A stretch of DNA of 64,000 nucleotides, taken from Isoetes taiwanensis (lineage: Eukaryota > Streptophyta > Lycopodiopsida > Isoetales > Isoetaceae). Below, in pieces: positions 22,393 through 34,343 of the stretch. The stretch lies in the NCBI GenBank assembly GCA_021234155.1, contig JAJEKV010000003.1:31289166-31353165 (forward strand), given 5' to 3'. Each line of letters opens with the position of its first letter. Positions within the stretch are counted from its first letter, which is position 1. The notes beneath the pieces were generated by a model that was not told the DNA's origin, ran no database searches, and saw nothing but the letters and a program-made list of their open reading frames with translations. Both the position numbers and the translations under genes were made by a program.

Positions 22393-22737
22393 CTTTTCAA
22401 AAATTAAATAAGCAACCTCTTCGTTGCTTTTGGTGCTAGTGTTGAAGTGTAGCACCACTGAGTGTGTATCAATTTGGTTTTCAATAAAGATGAAGTAATA
22501 TTACTGGTCTTTACACACCCCCCCTCCCCAAACCTCTGGTCATATGCTTTTTTTTTTTTTTTTTTTCTTTGTGTGTGTGTCCTTTCCAAAAATTGAATAA
22601 GCAACCTCTTCGTTGCTTTTGGTGCTAGTGTTGTAGCACCACTGAGTGTGTATCAATTTGGTTTTCAATAAAGATGAAGTAATATTACTGGTCTTTACAC
22701 ACCCCCCCTCCCTCTCCTCCCAACCTCTGGTCATATG
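22393..22737 (+). repeat. tandem duplication of the PR-10 gene 2 3' end
   Basis: A block starting CCTTTTC(A/C)AAAAATT and AATAAGCAACCTCTTCG, and running through GTGTATCAATTTGGTTTTCAATAAAGATGAAGTAATATTACTGG-type sequence to CAACCTCTGGTCATATG, occurs twice (about 22391-22547 and 22581-22736). The repeat includes the candidate polyadenylation signal AATAAA (near 22484 and 22669). Copy 1 has one such block. Confidence 0.8.
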
Positions 22738-22797
22738 TTTTTTCTTTTTCTTTTTCTTTTTCTTTTTCTTTTTCTTTTTCTTTTTCTTTTCTTTGTT

Positions 22798-22828
<31 letters not shown>
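22738..22828. repeat. compound microsatellite (TTTTTC)n / (GT)n
   Basis: A run of about nine TTTTTC units is followed by TTTGTTTGTTTGT and a (GT) run to 22828. It sits directly after the duplicated 3' block, at the place where copy 1 has a plain T-run. Confidence 0.95.
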
Positions 22829-23123
22829 TCAATCTATTGGTTGTTGCTTTATGGTTAGTTCAAGAATTTTCTCCTATATTTTTACCTATTGTACTAACTT
22901 ATTATCTTTGTCTTCCTAGTAAACATGTTGTTAATTCATGGACATTCCTACCATTTTATCACTATGTGCACAACTATTAAGATTGGCTCTCTTTCATTAC
23001 TAGCCTTCAAAATTTCTTTGGAATAGGAAAGAGAAAAAAAAGCAACAATATTTTAATTCATAGATCTTTTTCATTTTATTTTTTATTGAAGAACGTCATT
23101 CTATTCATCATCACGAGTACATT

Positions 23124-24148
23124 CTAGAATGGGACTCGCAAGAAACCAACAAAGCGCCCGATAGGCTTCTCATTCATCTCAGCAGATTTTCTACAATGGT
23201 GGACAGAGTGGGTAGCCGCACACATGCGAACTACCCACGAAAAATAAAGGGAAAATCCAATTATATCATTTGGACCCCAAAAAAATACAATGCTAATAGA
23301 TGAGTGGCTGATGTACTGTAGAAAGCTTATCAGGGATTAAAAGCCGCCCTTTCGGGTTTTCGAGGAAAAACCCTAGTGATAAGCCTTGCAAGGGGCTTAG
23401 ACAAGCGTAAGGCATAGAATCACTCCCAAAACCCCCGCATGGAGAAGTCGAAGCAGATCTTGGCCGCCAACTGTGCACGCACATCACCAACACAACAAAG
23501 CGAGAAAACATACGAGGAGAATAGTATCACCGGTGGGTGAAAAAAGCATCACCCACCGGGTGGAAAAACATGATAAAGCGGAACTTGTACAAAATATAAT
23601 AAACAAAAGAGGGGAGGGTGGGTTCAAAGAGAATAAAGGTGCTGCCGAGAGAAGAGGAAGCGCCGATGAGGCGTGGATGCGAGAAATGCACACGAAATAG
23701 CGAACTCCCAACCAAAGCGGGCATCGCGCCACCGCGATGACATGCATGCTAATCCCATTCTAGAATGGCGATCCGATGTCACCGGATCGATGCGATTCTA
23801 GAATGGGACTCGCAAGAAAACCAACAAAGCGCCCGACTACCGAGAGAACTTCCTTACAAACTAGGATCGAGGATGAAGGTCACGGGGCGAGGCCAACGGC
23901 GCAGTTAAAGGATAACAAGAAAGATCGCCAAATTGGCTAAAACCAGGCGGGAAGAAGCCCCCCCCCGCCTGGAAATAATTCAAAGAGAATAAAGATGCTG
24001 GAGAGAAGAGGAAGCGGAGATGAGAGGCGTGGATGCGAGAAATGCACACGAAATAGCGAACTCCCAACCAAAACGGGCATGCGCCACCCGCATGACATGC
24101 ATGCTCGTCCCATTCTAGAATGGCGATCCGATGTCTCGGATCGATGCG
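23124..24148 (+). mobile_element. dimeric ATT-flanked element, copy 2
   Basis: 1025 bp inserted relative to unit 1 (empty site GCATTCTACGTC near 14561). Structure: ATT (23121-23123), long unit 23124-23794, ATT (23795-23797), short unit 23798-24148, ATT (24149-24151). Units start CTAGAATGGGACTCGCAAG. The inverse of this start, GTCCCATTCTAG, occurs 30-40 bp before the right end, followed by the palindromic CGATCCGATGTCTCGGATCG. Both units end GATCGATGCG. No coding potential recognised. Confidence 0.7.
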
Positions 24149-24535
24149 ATTCTACATCACATTCTACATTTGATGTTATAAGAAGGTACTATTTGAACTA
24201 ACATGTGATTGAACTTTTGTAGTTGTTTGGGTTTTTACTTCTTATTTTGCATAAACATTCCTAAATCTATAAACCGTGGGAAATTTTTGACATTCCTAAT
24301 ACATCAGTATCCATTGTATAAATTTAACTTCAAAAATCAAATGGACAACAGGATATAAAAAATATTTCACATTATAAATGAATCACCTACTGATGGAGTA
24401 ATATCTAAATTAGTTAGGGGGAGTTTTTTAACAGGCTTGCCTAACCCCTCTACAACATTTCCTGGATCTCTAGCCTATCCCAGTCTCATGATTATTAGCA
24501 AAATTCGCTGACCATTAGATCTCTTAATTTCTCCA

Positions 24536-25671
24536 TCAACGGCTGAGAAAAATGGAAAAAATCATGGATTTTGCAGGTCCCTACCATGAAGAACAGAGCT
24601 GTATTTTCCCTTGTGGTTAGGTCTCAAGAATTCCTTTGGACGCCTTTCCTTCCCTTTGTTGTTGTCTGCTTCGTCCCCCCTGGTTGTTAAGCGTTCAATT
24701 CTTAGAACTAGTCGGCCTAGCCCGAGGGCTCTGATTTAGACTGCATGGCAGGTATCAAACAGTAATCTAAGTTTTCTGCACGAAATTCCTTGCGTGTGTT
24801 TGTCAAAAAATGTGAAATTTGTTTAGATTCAATTGCAGATCGCCATGGTGCCTTTGTAAGGAAGGCTAATATCTCAAACAGAGGATACGATCAGTAATAT
24901 ACCATTATTTTCTGATATGACTTCATGTCTCCCACGTAGACCAATATTTCCAACGCATCGTTACATCTACAGTTTGGGATCAGTTACAGAGTACACCCCT
25001 TATAACTCCCTTATTGCTAAGGAATTAGTTGAAACTAGTTTTGGGCATCAAGAAAAGAATTGGGGTGAGACATTTCCCAATGGGCATATTTGGCTTCAGG
25101 CCCAGTCGTCTGATAATTCTTCCCAGGTTCTTCAGTTTAACCTGTTATCTTGATTTAAATGTGACTAGTCACATGCTGTAATCTTTGACCAAAGTGGACA
25201 GAGCTTCTTTCTAATTAAGTTACTTCAGTCACTCTCTCTTCTAAGTTGCAGAATACTTGTTTATCAAGCTTAGGCTCCATTGTTGCAAGACCTCTACTGC
25301 CTGAATTATTTTGTTAGCTACGTCAACCAGCCATAAGCAATGAATAAGTAAATTTGTAGAAGCATTATTTGCAGTTTCTGGGCATTATGTGCATTTGGAT
25401 GTTAGATTTTATTTGATTAATATTTTCTATAGTATGCTATTTCAAATATGTATATTTTTGTATATTTGTTGATTGGTCCGTATCACTTGATTGTTCCACT
25501 TCATTTGTCTCATACTTAAAGATCTCAATGTTTTTAGAGACTCCCTTCATATTTGCTATCGGCTATAGGTAAAAAAAACAACAAATTGATATCCGTACAA
25601 ATGACATCATTATTGATATCAATCCTTTGGATGGGGTATTTTCTGCCACTGCCATAGATCCATCTCGTTCA
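24536..25671 (+). pseudogene. tocopherol-cyclase-like pseudogene, copy 2
   Basis: Paralog of 15226-17860 without the large insertion. The first-exon ATG has become ACG (near 24536). The main exon ends at 25126 (TTCCCAG|GTTC) and reads FPTHRYIYSLGSVTEYTPYN and HQEKNWGETFPNGHIWLQAQ. The third segment has lost the acceptor and about 16 bp (near 25512), another 21 bp inside, and the final GT donor (AAGATAATA). The in-frame TAA after GYR is shared with copy 1. This copy is more decayed. Confidence 0.45.
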
Positions 25672-25710
25672 GTAAAGATAATAAGTTATCAGATAAGATT
25701 ATATTGTTAG

Positions 25711-26110
25711 TGTTTAGACAGTTAGATAATCGTACTGTGTTTAGGTGAGTTGAGGATCTAGGTGTATTTTCAGTATACTCAAGCTAATCTGTATATGTTG
25801 GAGGAAATCAGAATATCTATGTTGGATTATTTGCTACTCCATGTAGTTGTTATAGATTGGACCTGAGTTTCTTTCAGTTCAAGAATATCTATATCCAATA
25901 AGTTATATAATGTTCTTAACCATTATAGCCTAACCAGCTGGCCAAATTTGCCATCCAAAACTTCATCCTGCGTATTCTATGATGGTCTTATTTGTACATT
26001 GTGGAATCTATAATTTGAGCAGATGCGGAAACATGATTCTATTTCTTAAAGTGCAATCTTATTAGCATATACCTAATGTGGTCTTTGGAAGGACACTTTC
26101 AGCTTCTTAA
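25711..26110. other. spacer without recognisable gene
   Basis: Begins where similarity to unit 1 ends. Nothing recognised. Confidence 0.3.
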
Positions 26111-26600
26111 AGAGAGCGCAAAATGAAGCTATTGGGGCAAATGATGTTACTTATATCAGTATTCTTAATGCATGCATTTCTATGGCATGTCTACAATAGG
26201 GGAACCGACACATGTGAATATCTTGCAAGCTGGTTATGCAAACAATGGCATTGAAAATTGTCTTGTTGATATGTATGCTAAATGTGGCAGCATGTTGAAT
26301 GCTTGCCAATTGTTCAATATAATGGTTATACAAAACTTTGTATCGTGGAACTCAATTATTCCTGGGTATTCGCATCCTGGGCATGGCAAAGAGGCAGTTC
26401 AGAATTTTTGCATATGCAAGCAGCAAGTGTTATATCAGACAATGTTACCTACCTTTCTGTTTTAGCTGTCTTGTTAGTGAAGGCTATCACCTTCTCATTT
26501 CGATGAGCCAAGTTCATTATGTCACTTTGAAGCAATCCCATTATGCCTGCATGATTGACCTGCTTGGTGGTGCAGGATTTCTGTAAGAGTGAGAGGAGCT
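26111..26600 (+). pseudogene. pentatricopeptide-repeat (PPR, PLS/DYW-type) gene fragment
   Basis: Frames on the plus strand spell PPR units in order: ANDVTYISILNAC, then ENCLVDMYAKCGSMLNACQL, QNFVSWNSIIPGYSHPGHG and KEAVQNF. After a frame change come VSEGYHLLISMSQVHYVTL and SHYACMIDLLGGAGFL. These are hallmark phrases of plant PLS-class PPR proteins (LVDMYAKCG, VSWNSII, M-x-DLLGRAG). Stops and at least two frame changes, and the lack of start or E/DYW domains, show a broken fragment of about five repeats. Intact relatives bind organellar RNA in C-to-U editing. Confidence 0.85.
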
Positions 26601-26980
26601 TCTTAAAGTGATATCAATTGAGTTGAATACTTTGTGTGGACATTATTATATTTAGCTTCTAGGCTTCGCGTTGCAGTTTTCTCAAGGATCTGCAATTCAG
26701 GTTTTGGCTGAACTTTCACGATCCCCAGAATTTTGCAAACATGAAGTTTGCATCATGTCTATTGGCTTCTTTCAAACATCTGCCTCGCAATTCAGGTTAT
26801 AACCATGAATAGAGCTACTTAAATATCATGATTTTTGAATTATATATGAAGTAGAATTTGATTTTTGAATAACATGAAAAACTTTTGTAACAGAAGTAGA
26901 ATAACTGACTGGGACATCAAATGTTATCTATTCAGTGCAGCAATAGCCACCACTTTCGGTTATGCGGGGCGAAGCATGGG
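26601..26980. other. spacer without recognisable gene
   Basis: AT-rich DNA between the PPR and LINE fragments. Nothing recognised. Confidence 0.3.
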
Positions 26981-28012
26981 GGCGAGTTTTTAAAGAAAAG
27001 CGAAAAGCGGGGAATGAATTCTTAGGCAATGGCACAGACAGGAATTCAGGGTAAGGACAAACACGCTGCTAACAATCATGGTCCTCGAAACAGGGCAAAA
27101 ACCGATGGAAGTGAGAGCATGGGAGAGAACCATAAGGTACACGCTTTCGAGAACAGCGATACAAGGGAAACTGTCCAGCATTGCAATCATCGAATCAGCG
27201 AAATCACATATCCTCGAAAGCATTGGATGGTTTAAGGAGGTGGCAACATGGACCAGACAGATGGGATTAAACCTGAGTGACCTAATAGAAGAGGGGCAGT
27301 GGAATGAGGAGTGGGCAGACATAGCGACAAGAGCATGGCTGCAAAGGCATGAGATCCAAGCAGACCGCTCATACAAGTTTTTAATCCAGACCAACAAATA
27401 GGACACCAGATATACCGGGATAACATATTGGGGAAAAACAGAAGGGACATACTGGCCAAATTTAGGATGGGAAGCCATGATCTAAGAATCGAAAAAGACA
27501 GGTGGAGAGGGGTAGACAAGGAGGACAGGATATGCAGAATCTATGATGGGGGGAGAATAGAGGATGAGAACCATATGATTAATGACTGCCCGATCTACGG
27601 AGACATCAGGGACAGATATAGAAATATAAGGTGGGGGGAACCAGTCCACGGTCGATGAAGATGATGAGAATCATTACGGGATCGGCGCACGCGATATAGA
27701 ATGACAACGGAACCACGAGAGAAGTACACAGTGAAAGAGGGCTTGTAATATGATCTGTACAAAACGCGTTATATAGCCTCACACAAATTGCTTTCGGCTA
27801 AAAGTCGATTGATAACGACGCATCCTTTGCCCGGCCAAGAAGGCGAGGTAAAAGCGGGATCTTTGGTATTAAAAAAAAAAAGTCGACCGAAAAGGCTACA
27901 TCATAGGCGTGATGATGTGCTAGTAGCACCCTTTTAGGGAGCTCGCCCATGCTACACAAGTCCAGGGGCCTTATGGCACAAGGGACATAAATGTATTCTA
28001 TTCTATTCTATA
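26981..28012 (+). pseudogene. LINE 3' end: C-terminal domain and (TTCTA)n tail
   Basis: A plus-strand frame from 27078 to 27401 gives ETGQKPMEVRAWERTIRYTL and a Trp-rich helical region, as in the region after RT in plant LINEs. After a frame change, 27428-27658 gives ILAKFRMGSHDLRIEKDRWR, RICRIYDGGRIEDENHMI and NDCPIYGDIRDRY, close to the usual C-terminal motif R-x-C-x2-C...E-x-H...C-P-x-Y but with one Cys lost. A 3' UTR with CCCTTTTAGGGAGCTCGCCC-type sequence follows, ending in GTATTCTATTCTATTCTAT. It is 5'-truncated and frame-broken. It may belong to the same family as the LINE at the left edge. Confidence 0.85.
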
Positions 28013-29476
28013 TTGTTCATACATATACATTATACTCATTATCAAGCGAATTTGGAGTAAAATAGAAGCCATTCAGGCAGCAACCAAATTTAATATCTGC
28101 AGTTTGATTACATCTCAGGAACCTGAGAAGTCTTGAAGTGACTACCGAGGTCATAAAAGATAGATATCATTATTATCCCTAAAGAAGTAGAGATTGAAGA
28201 CATGAGAATGGTGAATTAGAAATGTTTCGAGCTGATGTGGTTTGAACCATCTTTCGATCATGAGTGTTGATAATATAAAAGGTGTCAAATGTGGATTCTT
28301 TGACAGGATCATAAAACAAAATTTAAAGGATAGAAAATGAAATATGATTAATCAATAAAACAATTTATGACTTACCTTTATTGATTCACTTAACATAATG
28401 CGAAAATGCATCCAAGACCTATTGCTATCTAAGCTTCATATTGCCCGTCCTGCACATACCTCAAAATTGCACATGCAAACGTCGTCTTGAATAAAATATC
28501 TGTTGCTATGTCAAGTATTTTGTAGCTTCAAGACCATGTTCTTAGAAACTGTGATAATAGATGTTTTTATCCTTAAATTCTAAGTAAAATTGTTGGAACA
28601 ATAAATGGTGCATAGGAAATGGATTTGAATGATATCCACACCAAGCTAACCAATTAACATGGCCACTTCTTTTACATGTATGTGTCTTTCATGTTGCAAG
28701 CATTATCATAGAAATCACATCCTGGATGCAAGTGTCTTTCGCTGAATATTGAATGCAATGATCTTTGATAAAAAGCATGTTGTAATATGGTATTGCTTCT
28801 TATCCCAGATATAAATGCAACATTTGGATTTGTATTGCAAAGCTTTTTACTTGTAAATATCATAAGCTTAAGCTCAGTTTGAAAGCATAGGTCTAGAGAT
28901 ATCGACCATAGCACTTCAATTAAAAGAACTCAGTATTTCCACAATCTAATATACTATGTTACAAGTGTGATCTTGCATGAAACCAATACTACCGAGTTTA
29001 CATAGTCTTAAAATAGCATATATTGACTTGAAGTTAATTGCTTAGTTCCAAATACAAATGCCATCATATCCTTACAATGTTTGACTAACTACACATTCAC
29101 ATTAAAATAGAGGCCACAGAAAATGAACCTTATGTACTTAAGGACTTTTGTTGAAGATGCTTATTCTATTAAACCAAATTCTATTATATTCTATTCTATT
29201 AAACCAAATAAGCAATATGTAGGGCATCCTCTTTCAAACTTTAGTGAAACTATGAAAGGCAAAATTAAAAATATTTGTCCAAACCATGAACACAATGTTT
29301 ACCCCATATCTAATCTCCCGAATGAATTGCTTTTTAACATGTTTGGTATCATCTTCTATATCTCAAACCCAAACATCTTTAAACTGCCCCCACAATTGAT
29401 ATGCATTGAAGCTTTCGTTTACACCTTTTTGATCCTTCAATATAATTACTTTAGAAAAAATATACTGCTAAACAAT
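28013..29476. other. gene-poor AT-rich DNA
   Basis: A 121-codon open frame (29123-29488, plus) exists, but its sequence is low in complexity and overlaps TTCTA-type repeats. I see no domain. Otherwise nothing recognised. Confidence 0.3.
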
Positions 29477-29530
29477 ATAATAGAATAGAATAGGCTTTTA
29501 TCGTCCACGGAGACTAATCGGCCCATAGAA
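29477..29530 (-). repeat. truncated (TTCTA)n-tailed SINE 3' end
   Basis: On the minus strand it reads ATGGGCCGATTAGTCTCCGT, then GGACGATAAAAGCC and CTATTCTATTCTATT. This is the same 3' motif and tail as the SINE at 3055-3226. Confidence 0.55.
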
Positions 29531-30700
29531 AGAGACAAAACATTGTTATGAGTTACTTCTTGCACATGGTGAAAACCTTGCTCAATAATCTAGATAGTAG
29601 GTTCCATGGCTTCCAAGTGGTTTTAGATTCTATACGGTTTTGTCAATTCTCCTTGGGCTTTGGTAAACTTTCCATAGATAATAGGGTCTACTCTATTTTG
29701 TAAGTCTTGCCAGTTTAATGATAGAAAACAATACATTTTTTATACTCTATATTTGCTAGTTAGAGCCAAGATCCTATTCTCTGATTCTCTCACTAGGGCA
29801 TCCATCTAGATCCTTGATGAATGTTGTAGTTTTTATTACCTTTAATGTTGAGAAAGATAAGACTATATTGATTCTAATGGGAATGGGAAGTATGGAAGCA
29901 TAAGCATTCAGTTTCTGCCCAGAAAGTTGTTGCCAAAATCTATGCAGTTTGCAGAACTTGAGACAACAGAGTATCAATGTAGTCATTATGAGAACTCTGT
30001 CTTAGTAGGTTCAAGGAAGATATCATTAGTTGGACTGCTAGACCAGCCTTGCATGTTCAGAACAAACCATTGAAGCATAGGTGTCCATTGCTTTTGCAGT
30101 GATATTCAAAAACTTTTAAGGTTCTGAGTTTAGGGAGATGCGCAGAGACCTAATGGCTGTTTCTTAACTCTACAAGCCAATTTCTGCCGTTCTTCCATCA
30201 ATTACGGGTCCTGTCCGTTCTTGGCTATCTGCAGAAAGAGCTTGATCTTAAATTTCATGTTTATGTAACAAAACTCGCTCAAAGCTGGGAGTTTAAAGCG
30301 AGCTCCATCTTCAGAACTTGATGCCGACCTACTGCTAGATACCATGAAGTAGATCAAGATTCTATGCTCCGTTTCGCTGTCCTCTAGTGACTTATTTGCA
30401 TCGTTCTGTTCATTACTTCACGTTGCTTGAAATTAGAGAACCCCATCGAGTTTTTATGCTGTACTCCGGTGCTTGTTCGCAGGTCCTTGCAATCAATATG
30501 CTCCCCAATTTGCAGCATCAGATTAAACTCCAATGTAAGATGTCTTTTAATCAGATTATTGTCTAAGCCTTTAAGATGTCAGTACTATGTCAGCTTTTAA
30601 AATGTCTTCTCGGCAATGCATTTGTGACGAGGTCAGGTCATTTGTTTTTCTATACTTATAGAAATTTATCCATATGGGGCTTTTTCTTAATCCCAGTTCT
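29531..30700. other. spacer without recognisable gene
   Basis: Mostly AT-rich, with only short frames. Nothing recognised. Confidence 0.3.
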
Positions 30701-30708
30701 AGTAGCAG

Positions 30709-31060
30709 TCTCAAGCGGTATTCACATGGAAGGAATGGGCGGTGCATTTGACGGTGCTCTAAATCGCGCTGCTCAGCTGGCTGCCAACTCAAATCACATG
30801 GATCTATAGGGCGGTCTGCAGCAGCGGAAGAATTTTGGCTGGAAATTGGAATTTTCTGCTTCAAATTGGAGCAGCTATGTGAACCGCTGCCATGAACAGC
30901 GACAGCGCAACCCGCGTATGGCCACCGATGGAACGGTGACCGCCGCTGCTTGGGTCGGCAGCTACTGCCCGGAATGGTCCCGCGCTTCAAAAAAGCACGT
31001 ACATGTGACTACGCCTTCAAAGCTCGTTATCCGTCCAGAAGTAAACATAAAGAGTATTTT
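30709..31060 (+). other. GC-richer, possibly exonic segment of unknown identity
   Basis: After an acceptor-like CTAGTAGCAG (ending 30708) the sequence is GC-richer than its surroundings. One plus frame reads GIHMEGMGGAFDGALNRAAQ to a stop at 30807-30809, and another reads SNWSSYVNRCHEQRQRNPRM onward to about 31289. The minus strand is also open for 139 codons (30990-30571). I do not recognise either. It may be a decayed exon or an element remnant. Confidence 0.25.
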
Positions 31061-31289
31061 ATATCACAGATCTGATTTAGTATACAGGCCTGAACTGTGG
31101 CCCACTGAAAAGGGCCAGACCTTGTGTGTGAGCCCTTCTTTTTTATCTTATGTTATTTTCTCTTGTTTCCATTTGCATTGCTTCTTTGTAACATCAGACT
31201 CCAATCATCACCAATCTTGGATGCTACCTCAGAAGATTCACATTTTTCATATGATAGTTCCTGCAGCTATATTTGGTATTTTATTATGA

Positions 31290-32540
31290 ATCTGCGTTAT
31301 TTACAAGCATCTTATCTGTGGAATCCAAAGAGGGCCATATTCGCATTTGCTAAAACAGTTTAAAGGTTTTTTTTGTATAATTCAAGCATATTTTCTAGTA
31401 TTTTTGACGCTCATCTACACTCTTGCATTTTTATACACAGTCCTGTTAGACGAGCGCATGCCTTAAAGTTACTCACATTGTAAGACTAATTATTTGAAAC
31501 CATATATTCCCAAAAAGTTTTAAAGCTTCCTTAGCCTGCAGTAATCATTGCATTCCATGCAGTAGTATCTTTCATTACTCTTCAACCATGCATTCTCAAC
31601 ATTTTTCCACTTTGACATGCTAAGGAGAGTTGGTCCCCATACTTAAACCCGCAATACAAAGCAAGTGGTTGCTTTACCTTCTTCTGAGTAATGGGTTCAC
31701 TCGCTTTTCCTTCTACTGTATAATTACTGAATAATATATTCTGAACACACACTGCGGACAATACTGCAAAGAGAGAATGTTATGCTTTATTGCTGCGTCT
31801 GATGTAATCAACTGCTTCTAGCAGCCTAAGGATTTTGTGAAAAAGTTTGTCTTCAAGCTTTCGAGAAAGCTGAAAGGACCAAATATCTTCAAAATTATGC
31901 AATGGGAGAAGAATGCAATCACATGGCTTCAGCAATAAATGAAATTGATATTGCAAACATTGTGCAGGTCAAAGTGTGTGGCTGCAGGTGAGAGGTTTGA
32001 AATGGCTGCATGTGAAAATTAATTCACAAATTGTTCCTTAAAAAGATAGAGAAGATGCACATTGAATAACAATCAGATTAGCTTTTTGATCGATTATCAA
32101 AGTCTGCTTCCCAGGATTGACAGGAACATCATGCAAAGGAAAGCCTAGATGGAATGTCCCATCCCATGCCACCAAGAGCCTAAACAGCACTTTTTTTGGG
32201 TTAACTAAGACTTTGATAAAGCAGTTTTGATCTTGTAGGCATGTAAACGTCTAGTTGAAACAACCAATTTATTCAGCAAGGTAGCCAAAGAAGCTAGCAT
32301 CTATGAGTGCCTCCACCCACCTAGCTGCCTCATGCACTTGGTAAAGATTGTTGTTGGAAACATTGTTGTTGGAAACTGAAAACCATCATGAACTTATCCT
32401 TCAACTAGTAAAGAAGTCTGATAGAGCTGCTTCTAACAGCACAATGATATTGCTTCAGGTTTTCCCAACTGCAGTTGGAAAAGTTTGGGAAAAGGGCCAA
32501 CCACAGTTGGCCCCAATATTGACTACTATACGCAGACTAT
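31290..32540. other. spacer without recognisable gene
   Basis: AT-rich. Nothing recognised. Confidence 0.3.
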
Positions 32541-32835
32541 CAGTGCTTCCAGATAAATCTTTCCGTATAAAATTCAAACAATGATAGCTGTAGGATGCTC
32601 ATAATTGATTGATTGCACATAAATCTTTCCGTATAAAATTCAAACAACTCAAACAACAGCAGCTATAAGATGCTCATAATTAATTAATAGATAAATAGAT
32701 AGATAGATAGATAGATAGATAGTATTTCTTACGTCTTACTATCATACTATAGCAAGACAACCTTTTGCTGGCATAGACTAGGGGCAATACTATAGCAAGG
32801 CAACTTTTTACTGGCATAGACGAGGGACAACATCA
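32541..32835. repeat. short tandem duplications around a (GATA)n microsatellite
   Basis: A block with AAATCTTTCCGTATAAAATT and GATGCTCATAATT occurs twice (about 32550-32616 and 32620-32685). A GATA run follows at 32688-32722. Then a 48-bp block (ACTATAGCAAG(A/G)CAAC, TTACTGGCATAGAC) occurs twice (about 32745-32825). Confidence 0.85.
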
Positions 32836-33315
32836 CTACTTGTACTGGTTGTACATGTATCCAGTCAAGACGAAGTTGCCCTTTGTGGAAGGCGCCATAC
32901 TAACTTTCTCACCTTTCTCGCCTTTCCATGGTCGATAATTAGGAGGGTTAGATGGCAAAAAGACGTGGCCAGTAAAACTTTGCATGGGAGTAGAAGGAAA
33001 TCCTTTGGAAAACACATAGTAACCATAATGTGGACGCTGTGGGCGACTCCCTGTTTTTGTCTCTGCATCCGCATCAATTTTGATTTCATAATAACCTTGC
33101 GACACCTTGTCTGTGACTGTTTCCTCGATTTCCACGCAGCCCTTGGGCTTGTCGTTTAAGTTGTTGAAATCAGATGGGATGTTGTTCTTCACCAGCTCAA
33201 GTGCATCTGCTTTCATGTGGAGTTTCTCCTGGCAGCTTCTTACCACCAGTGTTTTCAGTAGCCTTGCTCCTTCTTCGAAGCTTCTTGCAGTTGGATTCCA
33301 TTCATCGTTCGCCAT
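32836..33315 (-). CDS. unidentified protein or last exon, 159 codons
   Basis: On the minus strand an ATG at 33315 opens a frame to a stop at 32836 giving 159 residues (MANDEWNPTARSFEEGARLL at the start, GNFVLTGYMYNQYK at the end). It is mixed acidic and basic, without signal peptide or membrane segment. It contains a Pro/Tyr-rich middle (RPQRPHYGYYVFSKGFPS) and FTGHVFLPSNPPNYRPWKG. Upstream, AGTTTGCAG directly precedes GAGGAGATG, so it may be the last exon of a longer gene or the start of a gene with a 5'-UTR intron. Composition is protein-like and the frame is intact, unlike the surroundings. I do not recognise the family. Confidence 0.5.
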   Translation of the reverse strand: MANDEWNPTARSFEEGARLLKTLVVRSCQEKLHMKADALELVKNNIPSDFNNLNDKPKGCVEIEETVTDKVSQGYYEIKIDADAETKTGSRPQRPHYGYYVFSKGFPSTPMQSFTGHVFLPSNPPNYRPWKGEKGEKVSMAPSTKGNFVLTGYMYNQYK

Positions 33316-33327
33316 CTCCTCCTGCAA

Positions 33328-34343
33328 ACTGTTTTCAGAATGGTCAGCCCATCACGCACATCACAACATTGCAACAGAAAAAAACCTTGCAACCTTAAAA
33401 TCTAGAATGAAAAAACAACAGGAAAAAAACATTGCAACAGAAAAAAACCCAACATTGCAACCTTAAAATCTAGAATCAGAATCCTCTTCTTATCCTGGAC
33501 ACAATCTGCACAATCTTCTGTTGTGTATCTCTCTCTTCTAAACGTTTTAGCTCTCCTTTTTCTATTCTCCTTATCCTTTCCTCGCCACCTCAGCATCATC
33601 ATTGTACCTCTGCATCATAATTGTAGAGGTTAAGACAAGGCATCACTGAACTATCATGCGTACAAATATCGCAGGAAATTATGACATCTTTGGACGAAAA
33701 CCAGTGCATGGCTCACATCTTTTGACGAAAAGCTGCCACGACAAATTTCATGGAACTCTTTGCAGACTAGGCCTACTGATTAGAATTTTAAATTTCCAAT
33801 TGTCCAAAGTTTTTCTGGAAGTTAAATTTCCAATTGTCCAAAATTTTATCAAAGTCGTTTCCTTTAATAAAAGTTTACCACGAAGATATATATGGAAAGA
33901 CAAGGTATTTTCCAATTTCAAATCATTATGTTTAGCTTAGGGTCATAGTGCCTACTTAGATAATTCACAAGGAGAGAAACTTTTGCCCCAGAAAGTGTCC
34001 AGGCGGTGTCCAGGTTGTCGAATTTCGATCCCCGTGAATTCTCAAACGTAATCAAGGTAATGAACGCATAATGAACACTGCCTTCAAATTACGAATAGAA
34101 ATTCACCGAATTGGGAGGTTGGATGCAATTTGTGACTCTGTGGTAGATGTCTGCGATAGATCCTTGTGTTTCTTTTTTGTTAAGGCTTTGGGTCTACCTG
34201 ATTTACCAGCATTGCATATCCAAAGCTTCTGTGGAGAGATCTGGTGAGTTTCTTCATGCCCTATTCTAATACTATCTTGCAAACACTCCAACGCTCCCCT
34301 GCAGAGCCTATTCCACTTAGATTGATGAATACAAGAGGGATTT
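33328..34343. other. spacer without recognisable gene
   Basis: Includes a short repeat of ACATTGCAACAGAAAAAAAC around 33366-33460. Nothing else recognised. Confidence 0.3.
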
